This document shows positions 34,578 to 42,812 of a stretch of DNA of 64,000 bases, in pieces (position 1 is the first letter of the stretch; the number at the start of each line of letters is the position of its first letter). The notes beneath the pieces are model-generated. The model was not told where the DNA came from. It saw only the letters and a program-made list of their open reading frames with translations, and did no database searches. A program made the translations under genes and the position numbers. The DNA is from JASHVB01 sp035508435 (GTDB lineage Bacteria; Pseudomonadota; Alphaproteobacteria; Acetobacterales; Acetobacteraceae), in the NCBI GenBank assembly GCA_035508435.1, contig DATJNA010000221.1:9869-73868 (forward strand), in the 5' to 3' direction.

Positions 34578-35537
34578 ATGGTCAGCACCCTCGATCCCGC
34601 CTGGTTCCGGCCCGACGCCGTCTCGCGCGAAACCCGCGCGCTGAACGAGGCGATGATCAAGATCCTGACCGGCACCCCGGACTGGTGGGTGGCCGGTGCC
34701 GCCGCGACGCGCGCTGCTCGCAAGCGCGGCGAGGGGCCGTTCCCGCCCCCCATCCTGTCCAACCGTGCGCGCACCCGGATGATCTCCGGCAAGGACGGCA
34801 ACGAAATTGCGCTGCGCATCATCGCGCCCGCCAATCCACGCGGCGTCTATCTGCACATCCATGGCGGCGGCTGGGTGCTGGGCGGCGCCGACATGCACGA
34901 CCCCATGCTGGAACGCATCGCCGACACTGCAGGCCTTGCCGTTGTGAGTGTCGAATATCGCCTCGCGCCAGAACATGCCTACCCGGCTGGCCCGGATGAT
35001 TGCGAGTCAGCCGCGGTGTGGTTGACGCGCCATGCGAAAGCGGAATTCGGCACCGATATTCTGACCATCGGCGGCGAATCTGCCGGCGGCCATCTCTCGG
35101 CCGTGACGCTGCTGCGTATGCGCGATCGCCATGGCTATACCGGCTTCCGCGGCGCCAACCTGGTGTATGGCTGTTACGACATGACCATGACGCCGAGCCA
35201 GCGGATGTTCGGCAACGAACGCCTGTTGCTGCGCACCGTCGACATCATCCAGTTTGCCAACGCCTTCCTGCCAGCAGTGCCGGACCGGCGCGATCCGGAC
35301 ATCTCACCGCTCTACGCCCGCCTGCACGATATGCCCCCTGCCCTGTTCTCGATCGGCACCGCCGATGCGTTGCTGGACGATACGTTGTTCATGCACGCGC
35401 GCTGGGTGGCGGCAGGCAATGAGGCGGAACTCGCCGTATATCCTGGCGGCGCGCACGGCTTCACGCTGTTTCCCAACGCAGTGGCCGACCGCGCCGCGGC
35501 GGCGATGGACGCGTTCCTGCGGCGGGTGACGACGTAA
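34578..35537 (+). CDS. Alpha/beta hydrolase, hormone-sensitive-lipase family
   Basis: A 319-residue esterase of the HSL family. The oxyanion-hole motif is YLHIHGGGWVLGGADMHDP (about 92-110), the nucleophile elbow IGGESAGGHLSAV (Ser near 167), the acid in GTADALLDDTLF (about 262) and the catalytic His in YPGGAHGFTLFP (about 293). All triad elements are in order and the length is normal. It probably hydrolyses short-chain carboxyl esters in the cytoplasm. AGGAG precedes the ATG. It follows the hydantoinase operon on the same strand after 220 bases of repeats, so a functional link is possible but not shown. Confidence 0.9.
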   Translation: MVSTLDPAWFRPDAVSRETRALNEAMIKILTGTPDWWVAGAAATRAARKRGEGPFPPPILSNRARTRMISGKDGNEIALRIIAPANPRGVYLHIHGGGWVLGGADMHDPMLERIADTAGLAVVSVEYRLAPEHAYPAGPDDCESAAVWLTRHAKAEFGTDILTIGGESAGGHLSAVTLLRMRDRHGYTGFRGANLVYGCYDMTMTPSQRMFGNERLLLRTVDIIQFANAFLPAVPDRRDPDISPLYARLHDMPPALFSIGTADALLDDTLFMHARWVAAGNEAELAVYPGGAHGFTLFPNAVADRAAAAMDAFLRRVTT

Positions 35538-35576
35538 AATGGCCAGGTAAGGGCGTGCTTCGCTGGTGGGGGAGGA

Positions 35577-35771
35577 ATTGCTCCACTCATGACCGAGCCT
35601 GCTTCGGCGCTTGTGGCGACAGCAGTTGCTCCACTCATGACCGAGCCTGCTTGTTCGCTTATGGCGGAGCCATTGCTTCACTCATGACCGAGGCTGCTTG
35701 TTCGCTTATGGCGGAGCCATTGCTTCACTCATGACCGAGCCTGCTTCGGCGCTGCGCTCCTCGCAATGCCA
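35577..35771. repeat. 47-bp tandem repeat array
   Basis: Four copies start at 35577, 35624, 35672 and 35719, each ATTGCTTCACTCATGACCGA followed by GCCTGCTTGTTCGCTTATGG and CGGAGCC. The last copy merges into a typical palindromic-element end (GCTGCGCTCCTCGCAATG). The array overlaps the final codons of the DUF815 ATPase gene. It has no spacers, so it is not CRISPR. Confidence 0.88.
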
Positions 35772-36616
35772 TGGTGGCCCAAAGTCCCTGCCAGATCCTG
35801 GATGAACTGCCACGCCACGCGGCCCGACCGCGAGCCGCGCGTCATCGACCATTCCACCGCGCGCGCATGCAGCGCCTCGGCATCGATCGGCAGGTTCATC
35901 GCCGCGGCATAGCCATCGACCATTGCGAAGAACGTATCCTGATCACAATTGTGAAACCCGAGCCACAGGCCGAAGCGATCGGACAGCGACACCTTCTCCT
36001 CGGTCGCCTCGGATGGGTTGATCGCAGTGGCGCGTTCGTTCTCGATCATGTCGCGCGGCATCAGGTGGCGGCGATTCGACGTGGCATAAAACAACACATT
36101 CTCGGGGCGGCCCTCGATACCGCCTTCCAGCACCGATTTCAGTGCCTTGTAATCCGCATCCTCGCGCTCGAACGACAGATCATCGCACAGGATCAGGCAG
36201 CGCCTGCTCTGCGCGCGCAACACGTTCAAGAGTTCCGGCAGCGAGCGGATGTCCTCGCGGTGGATTTCCACCAGCGCCAGCGCGCCGTCGAGTTCCGCAT
36301 TCACCACCGCGTGCACCGCCTTCACCAGCGACGATTTACCCATGCCGCGCGCACCCCACAGCATTGCATTGTTCGACGGCAGGCCGCGCGCGAAACGCAG
36401 CGTGTTGTCGAGCAGGATCTGCTTCTGGCGATCGACGCCTTGGAGCAAGGAGATATCGACGCGCGAGACCTGGGCGACCGGCGCCAGGTGGGGCGGGGAC
36501 GGATGCCAGACGAAGGCCTCCGCCGCATCCAGCGCCACCGCCGGCGGTGGCGGCGGGGCGAGACGTTCCAGCGCCTCGGCAATGCGGGTGGCGAGTTCGA
36601 TCAGGCGTGGATCCAT
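35729..36616 (-). CDS. DUF815-family AAA+ ATPase
   Basis: A 295-residue AAA+ protein of the DUF815 family. Walker A is GARGMGKSSLVKAV (about 88-101), Walker B is CLILCDDLSFE (about 131-141), sensor-1 is VLFYATSNRRHL and the arginine-finger region NERATAINPSEATEEKVSLS. A Pro-rich linker follows an N-terminal helix. The family is widespread and has no firmly known role; it often neighbours yajC in alphaproteobacteria, as here (divergent). The last dozen residues (GIARSAAPKQARS) are encoded by an intergenic repeat element, so the natural C-terminus may have been replaced. Confidence 0.87.
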   Translation of the reverse strand: MDPRLIELATRIAEALERLAPPPPPAVALDAAEAFVWHPSPPHLAPVAQVSRVDISLLQGVDRQKQILLDNTLRFARGLPSNNAMLWGARGMGKSSLVKAVHAVVNAELDGALALVEIHREDIRSLPELLNVLRAQSRRCLILCDDLSFEREDADYKALKSVLEGGIEGRPENVLFYATSNRRHLMPRDMIENERATAINPSEATEEKVSLSDRFGLWLGFHNCDQDTFFAMVDGYAAAMNLPIDAEALHARAVEWSMTRGSRSGRVAWQFIQDLAGTLGHHGIARSAAPKQARS

Positions 36617-36694
36617 GCAGCGGTTTCCGGGTGAACTTGACGCAAAGGGGCCGGAAAGTATGGTCCCGCGGCCATCACCGCAAGGACCAGGAGA

Positions 36695-37066
36695 ATGTTG
36701 ATCACCCCAGCCTATGCACAGGATGCCGGCGGCATGCTGGGCAACGCGACGTCTTTCCTGCCGCTGATCCTGATTTTCGTGGTGTTCTACTTCCTGCTGA
36801 TCCGCCCGCAGCAGCAGAAGCAGAAAGAGACGCGCTCGATGGTCAGCGCGATCAAGCGCGGCGACCGCGTGGTGACGGCGGGCGGCATCCTGGGCACGGT
36901 GCAGCGCGTTCCGATGGTGCAGGACAAGGACGGCAAGCAGGTGCCGTCGAACGAAATCGAAGTGGAGATCGCGCAGAACGTCCGCGTGACCGTGCTGCGC
37001 GACACAATCAGCAGCGTGGTGAAACCGGTCGCCGCCAACGATAGCAAGCCCGCGAAAACGTCCTGA
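36695..37066 (+). CDS. yajC: Preprotein translocase accessory subunit YajC
   Basis: A 123-residue inner-membrane protein: short N-terminus MLITPAYAQDAGG, one membrane helix (about 22-40, FLPLILIFVVFYFLLI) and the hallmark RPQQQKQKE at its cytoplasmic end, then a beta-rich IKRGDRVVTAGGILGTV domain. YajC associates with SecDF and AcrB. In most bacteria secD-secF follow directly; here the next gene is a creatininase homolog, so the sec cluster is split. An AGGACCAGGAG ribosome-binding site precedes ATG 36695. Confidence 0.94.
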   Translation: MLITPAYAQDAGGMLGNATSFLPLILIFVVFYFLLIRPQQQKQKETRSMVSAIKRGDRVVTAGGILGTVQRVPMVQDKDGKQVPSNEIEVEIAQNVRVTVLRDTISSVVKPVAANDSKPAKTS

Positions 37067-37209
37067 CCCCCAGCCTGAGAATCCGCGTGGCCGGCGGCCT
37101 GTGAAGACATCCCGACCCCCAACGCAGTTCGACACGGACGACGGCCGGCGGATTGACGGCCGCCGCGTCTCTCTTCAGCGTTCATGCACGTTGGAGGCAG
37201 GGGGACCCT

Positions 37210-37905
37210 ATGCGCATTGCCGAAATGGATTGGCGGATGGTGGAGGACTGGGTCCGCTACGACGACCGCTGCGTGCTGCCGATCGGCAGCACCGAGCAAC
37301 ACGCCGGGCTCTCGCTCGCCACCGACGCGATCCTCGCCGAGCGAGTCGCTGTGGAAGCGGCCGAGCCGCTCGGCGTTCCGGTGTTTCCCGTGCTGCCCTA
37401 CGGCCTGACCCCGTATTTCACCAGCTTCGCCGGCAGCGTGACGCTGCGGCTGTCGACCTTCGCGGCGCTGCTGCGCGACGTGCTGGACAGCCTGAAGACC
37501 ACGGGCTTCCGCCGCGTGCTGATCGTCAACGGTCATGGCGGCAACCAGCCCGCGCTGTCGCTGGCGCAGGAATGGATGATGGACAATCCCGATGCGCGGG
37601 TGCGGCTGCATGATTGGTGGCGGGCGCCGCTGACCACCGCGGTGATCAACCGCATCGATCCGGTCGCCAGCCACGCAAGCTGGATGGAGAATTTCCCCTG
37701 GACCCGCCTGCCGAATCGCGATCCGGTGGAAGGCGCCAAGCCGATGATCGACATCGACCAGCTTCGCGCGCTGCCGCCGTTCGAGGTGCGGCTGCTGATC
37801 GATGACGGCAATTTCGGCGGGCGCTACCAGCGTGACGATGCCGAAATGCTGGAGATCTGGGACGTCGCCGTGCGCGAGACCCGTGCGCTGTTGGAGGAAT
37901 GGTAG
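37210..37905 (+). CDS. Creatininase-family amidohydrolase
   Basis: A 231-residue protein of the creatininase/MftE/FAPy-deformylase family. The metal-site segment is LPIGSTEQHAGLSLATDAIL (about 23-42), where Glu, His and Asp ligands are kept but the usual Gly-Pro-His after the His is Ala-Gly-Leu; VLIVNGHGGNQPAL supplies the second His region. Substrates in the family are cyclic or formamide amides. ATG 37210 has AGGCAGGGGG upstream. It is followed after one base by a PanE-like reductase and then an SDR with 4-base overlap: a clear three-gene operon for an unknown small molecule. Confidence 0.85.
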   Translation: MRIAEMDWRMVEDWVRYDDRCVLPIGSTEQHAGLSLATDAILAERVAVEAAEPLGVPVFPVLPYGLTPYFTSFAGSVTLRLSTFAALLRDVLDSLKTTGFRRVLIVNGHGGNQPALSLAQEWMMDNPDARVRLHDWWRAPLTTAVINRIDPVASHASWMENFPWTRLPNRDPVEGAKPMIDIDQLRALPPFEVRLLIDDGNFGGRYQRDDAEMLEIWDVAVRETRALLEEW

Positions 37906-37906
37906 C

Positions 37907-38935
37907 ATGGCTGCCCCTATCCTCGTCTGGGGCGCCGGTGCGATCGGCGGCTCGGTCGGTGCGTGGCTGACACGCGCCGGGCATGACGTGACGTTCGTCG
38001 ATGTGGTGGCAGAGCATGTCGCAGCGATCCGCGACCCGGCACGCGGGTTGCGCATCATCGGGCCGGTGGAGCAATTCACCGTCACCGCGCCGGCGTTCAC
38101 GCCGCAGGAACTCGCCGGCAGGTGGCAGCACATCCTCCTGGCGGTCAAGGCGCAGCACACCGAAGCCGCGGCGCACGCGCTGGTGCCGTTCCTCGCCGAG
38201 GACGGCTATGTACTGTCGCTGCAGAACGGGCTGAACGAGAACATCATCGCCGGCGTCGTCGGCCGCCCGCGCATCATCGGCGCCTTCATCAATTTCGGCG
38301 CCGACTGGATGACGCCGGGCGAGATCATGTTCGGCAATCGCGGCGCGGTGGTGCTGGGCGAACTCGACGGCCAGATCACGCCGCGGCTACAGGCACTGCA
38401 CGCAACGCTGCGCGATTTCGAGCCCGACGCCATCGTGACGCCCGACATCTGGGCCTATCTCTGGGGCAAGCTTGGCTACGGCGCCATGTTGTTCGCGCAG
38501 GCGCTGGGCGAGGCCGGCATCGCCGACTGCCTGGCGCGGCCGGAGCTGCTGCCGCTCTGGCGCAAGCTGGGCGCCGAGGCGATCCAGGTCGCGCTGGCGG
38601 AAGGCGTGCAGCCGCGCGGCTTCAATGGGTTCGAGATCGACGCGTTCCGGCCCGGCGCCAGCGAGGCCGCGGCGCGTGCCTGCGTGGCGGCGATGTCGGA
38701 CTTCAACCGCGGCAGTGCCAAGACCCATTCCGGCGTCTGGCGCGATCTGTGGGTGCGCAAGCGCAGCACCGAGGTCGACGTCCAGATTCTGCCGATCGTA
38801 GAGCAAGGCGCGCGGCGCGGCATCGACTGCCCTGCGTCGCGCCGGCTGGTGGCGATGATCCATGAGGCGGAACAAGGCACGCGGCCGATGAGCGACGACA
38901 ACCTGGTGGAACTGGCGAGGAGCGCCGCGGCATGA
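37907..38935 (+). CDS. Ketopantoate reductase-family (PanE/ApbA) oxidoreductase
   Basis: A 342-residue NADP-dependent reductase. The nucleotide-binding loop is ILVWGAGAIGGSVGAWLTRA, the next strand ends VTFVD, and the family-specific VKAQHTEAAAHAL and LSLQNGLNENI follow. The C-terminal helical domain contains YLWGKLGYGAMLFAQAL with the conserved Lys. Several PanE-like paralogs act on 2-ketoacids other than ketopantoate, and the operon context (creatininase, SDR) argues against pantothenate synthesis. It begins one base after the upstream stop. Confidence 0.85.
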   Translation: MAAPILVWGAGAIGGSVGAWLTRAGHDVTFVDVVAEHVAAIRDPARGLRIIGPVEQFTVTAPAFTPQELAGRWQHILLAVKAQHTEAAAHALVPFLAEDGYVLSLQNGLNENIIAGVVGRPRIIGAFINFGADWMTPGEIMFGNRGAVVLGELDGQITPRLQALHATLRDFEPDAIVTPDIWAYLWGKLGYGAMLFAQALGEAGIADCLARPELLPLWRKLGAEAIQVALAEGVQPRGFNGFEIDAFRPGASEAAARACVAAMSDFNRGSAKTHSGVWRDLWVRKRSTEVDVQILPIVEQGARRGIDCPASRRLVAMIHEAEQGTRPMSDDNLVELARSAAA

Positions 38936-39687
38936 ATATCCGCTTCGACGGCAAGGTGGTCGCGGTGACCGGCGCGGGCCATGGCTTCGGCCGCGCCATT
39001 GCGCAGACCTTCGCCCGGCTGGGCGCGCGCGTGTTCGCCACCGATCTGTCGGCGGACGAGCTGGCGGAAACCGCGGCGCCCGGCGGGGTGGTGACAGAGG
39101 CGGTGGACCTGCGCGACCGCGCCGCGGGGGCGACGTGGATCCGCGGCATCGAAACCAGGACCGGCGCCGCGGTCGACGTGCTGGTGAACGACGCCGGCGG
39201 CGTGGCCGGCCAGGAATTCGCCCCGGTCGAGGACGTGTCCGACGCGGCCTGGAACGTCATCTTCGACATCAACGTCAATGCGGCCTTCACGCTGTGCCGC
39301 GCCGCCGCGCCGGGCATGAAGCGCGCCGGCGGCGGACGCATTGTGAATATCAGCTCGGGGGCCGGGCTGCAGCCGTCGCTGACCGGCATCCAGGCATATT
39401 GCAGCGCCAAGCATGCGGTGATCGGGCTGACCCGACAGCTCGCGCATGAGCTGGGCCGGTTCAACATCACAGTGAACTCGGTCGCGCCCGGCTTCATCCG
39501 CACCAATGCCGCCACCGAGCGGCAATGGTCGAGCTACGGTGAGGACGGCCAGAAGGCGCTGGTGCAGCGGATTGCGATGCAGCGGCTCGGCACGGCGCAG
39601 GACATTGCCGATGCGGTGGTGTTCTTTGCCTCCGACCTGGCGGGGTTTGTGAACGGGCAGGTGCTGCAGGTGGACGGCGGGAGGTGA
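38932..39687 (+). CDS. Short-chain dehydrogenase/reductase
   Basis: A 251-residue classical SDR. The cofactor motif is VAVTGAGHGFGRAIAQTFA, NDAGG occupies the NNAG position, the Ser is in VNISSGAGL and the Tyr-x-x-x-Lys pair is YCSAKHAVIGLT. The C-terminus GFVNGQVLQVDGG is typical. Asp after strand 2 (FATDLSADE) suggests NAD preference. Its ATG overlaps the preceding reductase stop by four bases, making it the last gene of the creatininase operon. The substrate is unknown, probably a hydroxyacid or alcohol produced in that pathway. Confidence 0.9.
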   Translation: MNIRFDGKVVAVTGAGHGFGRAIAQTFARLGARVFATDLSADELAETAAPGGVVTEAVDLRDRAAGATWIRGIETRTGAAVDVLVNDAGGVAGQEFAPVEDVSDAAWNVIFDINVNAAFTLCRAAAPGMKRAGGGRIVNISSGAGLQPSLTGIQAYCSAKHAVIGLTRQLAHELGRFNITVNSVAPGFIRTNAATERQWSSYGEDGQKALVQRIAMQRLGTAQDIADAVVFFASDLAGFVNGQVLQVDGGR

Positions 39688-39971
39688 GGCGGTCTTTGCC
39701 CGCGCGTGGGAGGGGTGGAGTTATGAAGCGCCCGACATTGCACGCCGGCCATCAGCCCACGCCGTGACGCAAGACACTTTCGCCTTGCGTGCGACACCCG
39801 CGTGGTTTACCAGCCGGTACTAACGCCAACCGCGGAGTTGGCGAGACTGAGTCAGGCCACGCGATGAGCCAGGGGTGCCGGTCGACCACGCCCCGCGCTC
39901 GCTATCCGTGCCTTGGTCACTCACATTGCTCCGGTCGGTCTGCAACCGGCGGCACACTCGGGAGAGCATCG

Positions 39972-40532
39972 ATGGATCGTCTCGAATTTGAAGCGGCGCT
40001 GCGGAACGACGGCTTCAGCGTCGTCTACGCGAGTTTGAAGCCGAACGTGCGGGAAGCCAATCATTGCCACGACTTCGACGCCCGGTTGCTCGTGCTCGGC
40101 GGCGAGATCACCATCACCCGCGACAACGCGCCGGAGACCTTCCGCGCGGGGCAGTGCTGCGAGGTGCCCGCCGGCTGCATGCATGCCGAGCAAGTCGGAC
40201 CGGAGGGTGTCGCCTTTCTGTCCGGTCGCCGCCGCAATGGCGGCGCGCTGACGCGGCAGGCATTTGAGAGCGATCTGCGCCGCGAAGGTTTTGAAGTCAT
40301 CCATGGCGGCCAGAAGGCCGGGTTCAGCGAGGAGCAACATGCGCATGATTTCGACGTGCGGATCATGGTTCTGAGCGGGGAGTTCACGGTGACCCGGGAC
40401 AACGTCCCGCAAACCTATCACGCCGGCGATCACTGTGAGTTGCCGGCGGGATGCCAGCACACCACGAAGGTGGGGCCGGAAGGCGTCGCCTACATGGTCG
40501 GCAAGGCGTGCCGCCCCGCGGCGGTCAACTGA
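39972..40532 (+). CDS. Internally duplicated cupin (bicupin)
   Basis: A 186-residue protein made of two homologous halves of about 90 residues. Half one: FEAALRNDGFSVVYASLKPN, HCHDFDARLLVLGGEITITR and CCEVPAGCMHAEQVGPEGVA. Half two: FESDLRREGFEVIHGGQKAG, HAHDFDVRIMVLSGEFTVTR and HCELPAGCQHTTKVGPEGVA. Each half keeps the His-x-His and final His of a cupin metal site. The close similarity shows a fairly recent tandem duplication. Such small cupins bind metals in enzymatic or sensory roles; this one is unassigned. ATG 39972 follows GGAGAG. Confidence 0.85.
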   Translation: MDRLEFEAALRNDGFSVVYASLKPNVREANHCHDFDARLLVLGGEITITRDNAPETFRAGQCCEVPAGCMHAEQVGPEGVAFLSGRRRNGGALTRQAFESDLRREGFEVIHGGQKAGFSEEQHAHDFDVRIMVLSGEFTVTRDNVPQTYHAGDHCELPAGCQHTTKVGPEGVAYMVGKACRPAAVN

Positions 40533-40933
40533 TGCGGTAGGGTGGGCGGTCGGCAGGCGGGCGCGGTCCAGATGCCCGCACGGTGAAGCAGCCTCCCCCG
40601 CCGCGCCAACGCTCATCGCGTGCGAGTTCCGTCCCGAGCCAGGTCGAGACTGTGTCTGCGAACTCAGTGAATGTCGGTTCGCCGACCTCGCGCTTTGTCG
40701 CGGCGCATATGGCCGGCAGGTCATTCACGAAATCTTTCGAACCTTCGGGAGATCGCCGCGGCGCCCGGTGGGTGCCGGAGGCCGGCCCGTGATGCTCCCA
40801 GCCAGTCCCGGACCAGCTTGATTGCGGTTCCTGGATCGGCCCGATGTGCCTCGACGTCCTGTCCGGCGATGTCATTCAACTGCGCCAGTCTATTCGAGAT
40901 AACCAACCACTGAAGTGGGACTACGCCGAGCAT
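40525..40933 (-). pseudogene. Frameshifted remnant of an unrecognised gene
   Basis: Two minus-strand frames seem to form one broken coding region. The first (from 40933) reads LQWLVISNRLAQLNDIAGQD, then HRADPGTAIKLVRDWLGASR and AISRRFERF, and meets a stop at 40721. The second, in another frame, picks up at NDLPAICAATKREVGEPTFT and EFADTVSTWLGTEL, ending at 40525. Both halves look protein-like and a one-base shift near 40730 would join them. I do not recognise the family. Its 3' end overlaps the cupin stop by a few bases. Confidence 0.4.
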
Positions 40934-41298
40934 CCAGTCTACATGGAATATAAACGATTAGGTCCAGTTATTTCCTATATGGTGCGCTCAGGGCGCAACG
41001 TGAACAACGTGACCGCCAGGCAGCAACGTGAGGCTTGGATCGACGTGACAGACAATAGGCATGAGAATTTTTGGCTGAAGCCCGGCACAGGTGCTGAAGC
41101 CCGGCACAGGTAAGGTGCATTCCGGCATTTTCCGCTGATCCGTTCGGCACTGGAGTGGACGCATTGCAGCGTTGTTCAAAGTACGTCGTTCAATTTTGAA
41201 GAAGCCTTGATTGCTCAGCCGAACCGCAGTACTGCTGGCCGCGCTTGGGTCCGCCAGGCTGGCTTCCACCAAAAGCCAAACTCGAACGAGGCTGGCTC
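40934..41298. other. Intergenic stretch, no gene recognised
   Basis: About 365 bases that are more AT-rich than the surroundings. It contains a short direct repeat, CTGAAGCCCGGCACAGGT, copied at 41079-41096 and 41094-41111. The small frames here lack ribosome-binding sites and homology. The composition resembles the neighbouring broken gene, hinting at one block of acquired DNA. Confidence 0.45.
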
Positions 41299-42729
41299 CT
41301 ACCGACCCACATCCCCCGCCTCGCGCACGACGCTCTTCGCATACGCCGCCTCGGCAAAATCCGCCGCCACGTCCCGCACCATCCGCCGCGCATGCGCCTC
41401 GAAATCGGCGAGGAACAAATCGCGGCTGATCTGCGCAACGATCGCCGGGATGTCGCGCTTCATGCTCGGCACGTCGCCGGTCGGCACGCCGAAGCTGACG
41501 AACCCCGCCGGGTTCTGCATATGGATGTCACGCAGGTACTCCGCTCTGCCGGGGACTTTTTCCAGCAACTCGTGGCCCGGGCCGAGATACGGATGGGCCC
41601 CCAGCCAGTCATCCGCCGCATCCTCCGGCGGCACGTAGCGGTCACGCCACAGCAGCACCTTGTCGGCAAACCCGGACAGCTCGGGGCAGGACGGCAGGTC
41701 CGCCTGGTAGCCGGTGCCGGCAATCACGAAATCGCACGCGAACGCCCGGCCGCCGACCTGCGCCACCACCCGGTCGTCCTCGACCCGCGCCGCATCCCAC
41801 GGCGCCCCCAGATGCAGATGAAAATTCGCAAACGCCACCGCGCGTTCGATCGCATCCGTGGTCGGCGTCGACCCCGCCCGGCGGAACCGCAGCGCTTGCT
41901 CCCACCGCGTCGCATCGGGCAGCGCGGCATAGTTGTCGTAGGCGCCGGCATAGCCTCGGCTGCGCGTGATCGGCACCGCGGCAATGGCGGGCCTGCGCGC
42001 GAACAAATGCACGGCGGCCGCCCCGGTTTCCAGCGCCACGCCGGCGGCGTCGAATGCCGACGCCGCGGCGCCGATCACCGCCACCACCTTGCCGTGCCAT
42101 GCCGCCGGATCCAGCGCGCTCTCGGTATGCGCCCAGCGGTGCGGCGGCAGCGTATCGCTCAGCACGCGCGGCACATACGCACCACCGTAGCCGCTGAAGC
42201 CGGTGGCCAGCACGATTTTCCGGGTCGTCTCCGCCACGTCCTGGCCATCGGCGTGCAGATGCAGACGGAAGCCGGCCCCGGCCGGTTCGATGCGCCGCAG
42301 GCGGGTGCGATAGCGCACCGGAATGCTCAAGAAATGACGGTACCAGCGCAGATACTCGGCCCAGTCCAGGCGAGGGATACGATCGATCGCGGCGTACGCC
42401 TCGGCGCCGTGGCGCGCTTCGTACCAGGCCTGGAAGTTCAGCGCCGGAATGCCGAGCTCCGGCCCGGGCAGCGTCTTCGGCGTGCGCAGCAGGTTCATCC
42501 GGGCGGCGGTCAGCCAGACGCCCGCCTGCGCTTCGTCCGCGGCGGCATCGATCACGGTGACGCGGCCGATACCGGCGCGGCGTAGCGCGAAGGCGATGGC
42601 GCAGCCGGTCTGTCCGCCACCGACGATCGCGACGTTATGGTCGATGCCTTCACCCGCCGGCACCCAATCCGGCGGATCGGCACCGAGCCAGCGCAGGGCG
42701 TTACGCGCCGCCGAATCGGGATCGCTCAT
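41299..42729 (-). CDS. FAD/NAD(P)-binding monooxygenase-like oxidoreductase
   Basis: A 476-residue flavoprotein with two dinucleotide-binding folds: NVAIVGGGQTGCAIAFALRR (about 32-51, FAD) and VVAVIGAAASAFDAAGVALE (about 212-231, NADP). IVLATGFSGYGG and FVIAGTGYQADLP are the conserved ATG-like strand ends of this superfamily. The layout is that of class B flavin monooxygenases and SidA-like N-hydroxylases. The second motif has Ala where Gly is usual (G-A-A-A-S-A), which still occurs in the group. The substrate is unknown. It is on the same strand as the M20 peptidase gene upstream, 83 bases away. Confidence 0.8.
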   Translation of the reverse strand: MSDPDSAARNALRWLGADPPDWVPAGEGIDHNVAIVGGGQTGCAIAFALRRAGIGRVTVIDAAADEAQAGVWLTAARMNLLRTPKTLPGPELGIPALNFQAWYEARHGAEAYAAIDRIPRLDWAEYLRWYRHFLSIPVRYRTRLRRIEPAGAGFRLHLHADGQDVAETTRKIVLATGFSGYGGAYVPRVLSDTLPPHRWAHTESALDPAAWHGKVVAVIGAAASAFDAAGVALETGAAAVHLFARRPAIAAVPITRSRGYAGAYDNYAALPDATRWEQALRFRRAGSTPTTDAIERAVAFANFHLHLGAPWDAARVEDDRVVAQVGGRAFACDFVIAGTGYQADLPSCPELSGFADKVLLWRDRYVPPEDAADDWLGAHPYLGPGHELLEKVPGRAEYLRDIHMQNPAGFVSFGVPTGDVPSMKRDIPAIVAQISRDLFLADFEAHARRMVRDVAADFAEAAYAKSVVREAGDVGR

Positions 42730-42812
42730 ATCGTGTCCTCAGGCTTGCCGTTGGGAGGAATGCGGGGGAACGCCGCCGCGGCTGTGTCGTGCGAGGCGGC
42801 GATGGGCGTGGG

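Noticed and set aside
35577..35771. CRISPR-like array
   Set aside because: The units are contiguous with no unique spacers, and there are no cas genes.
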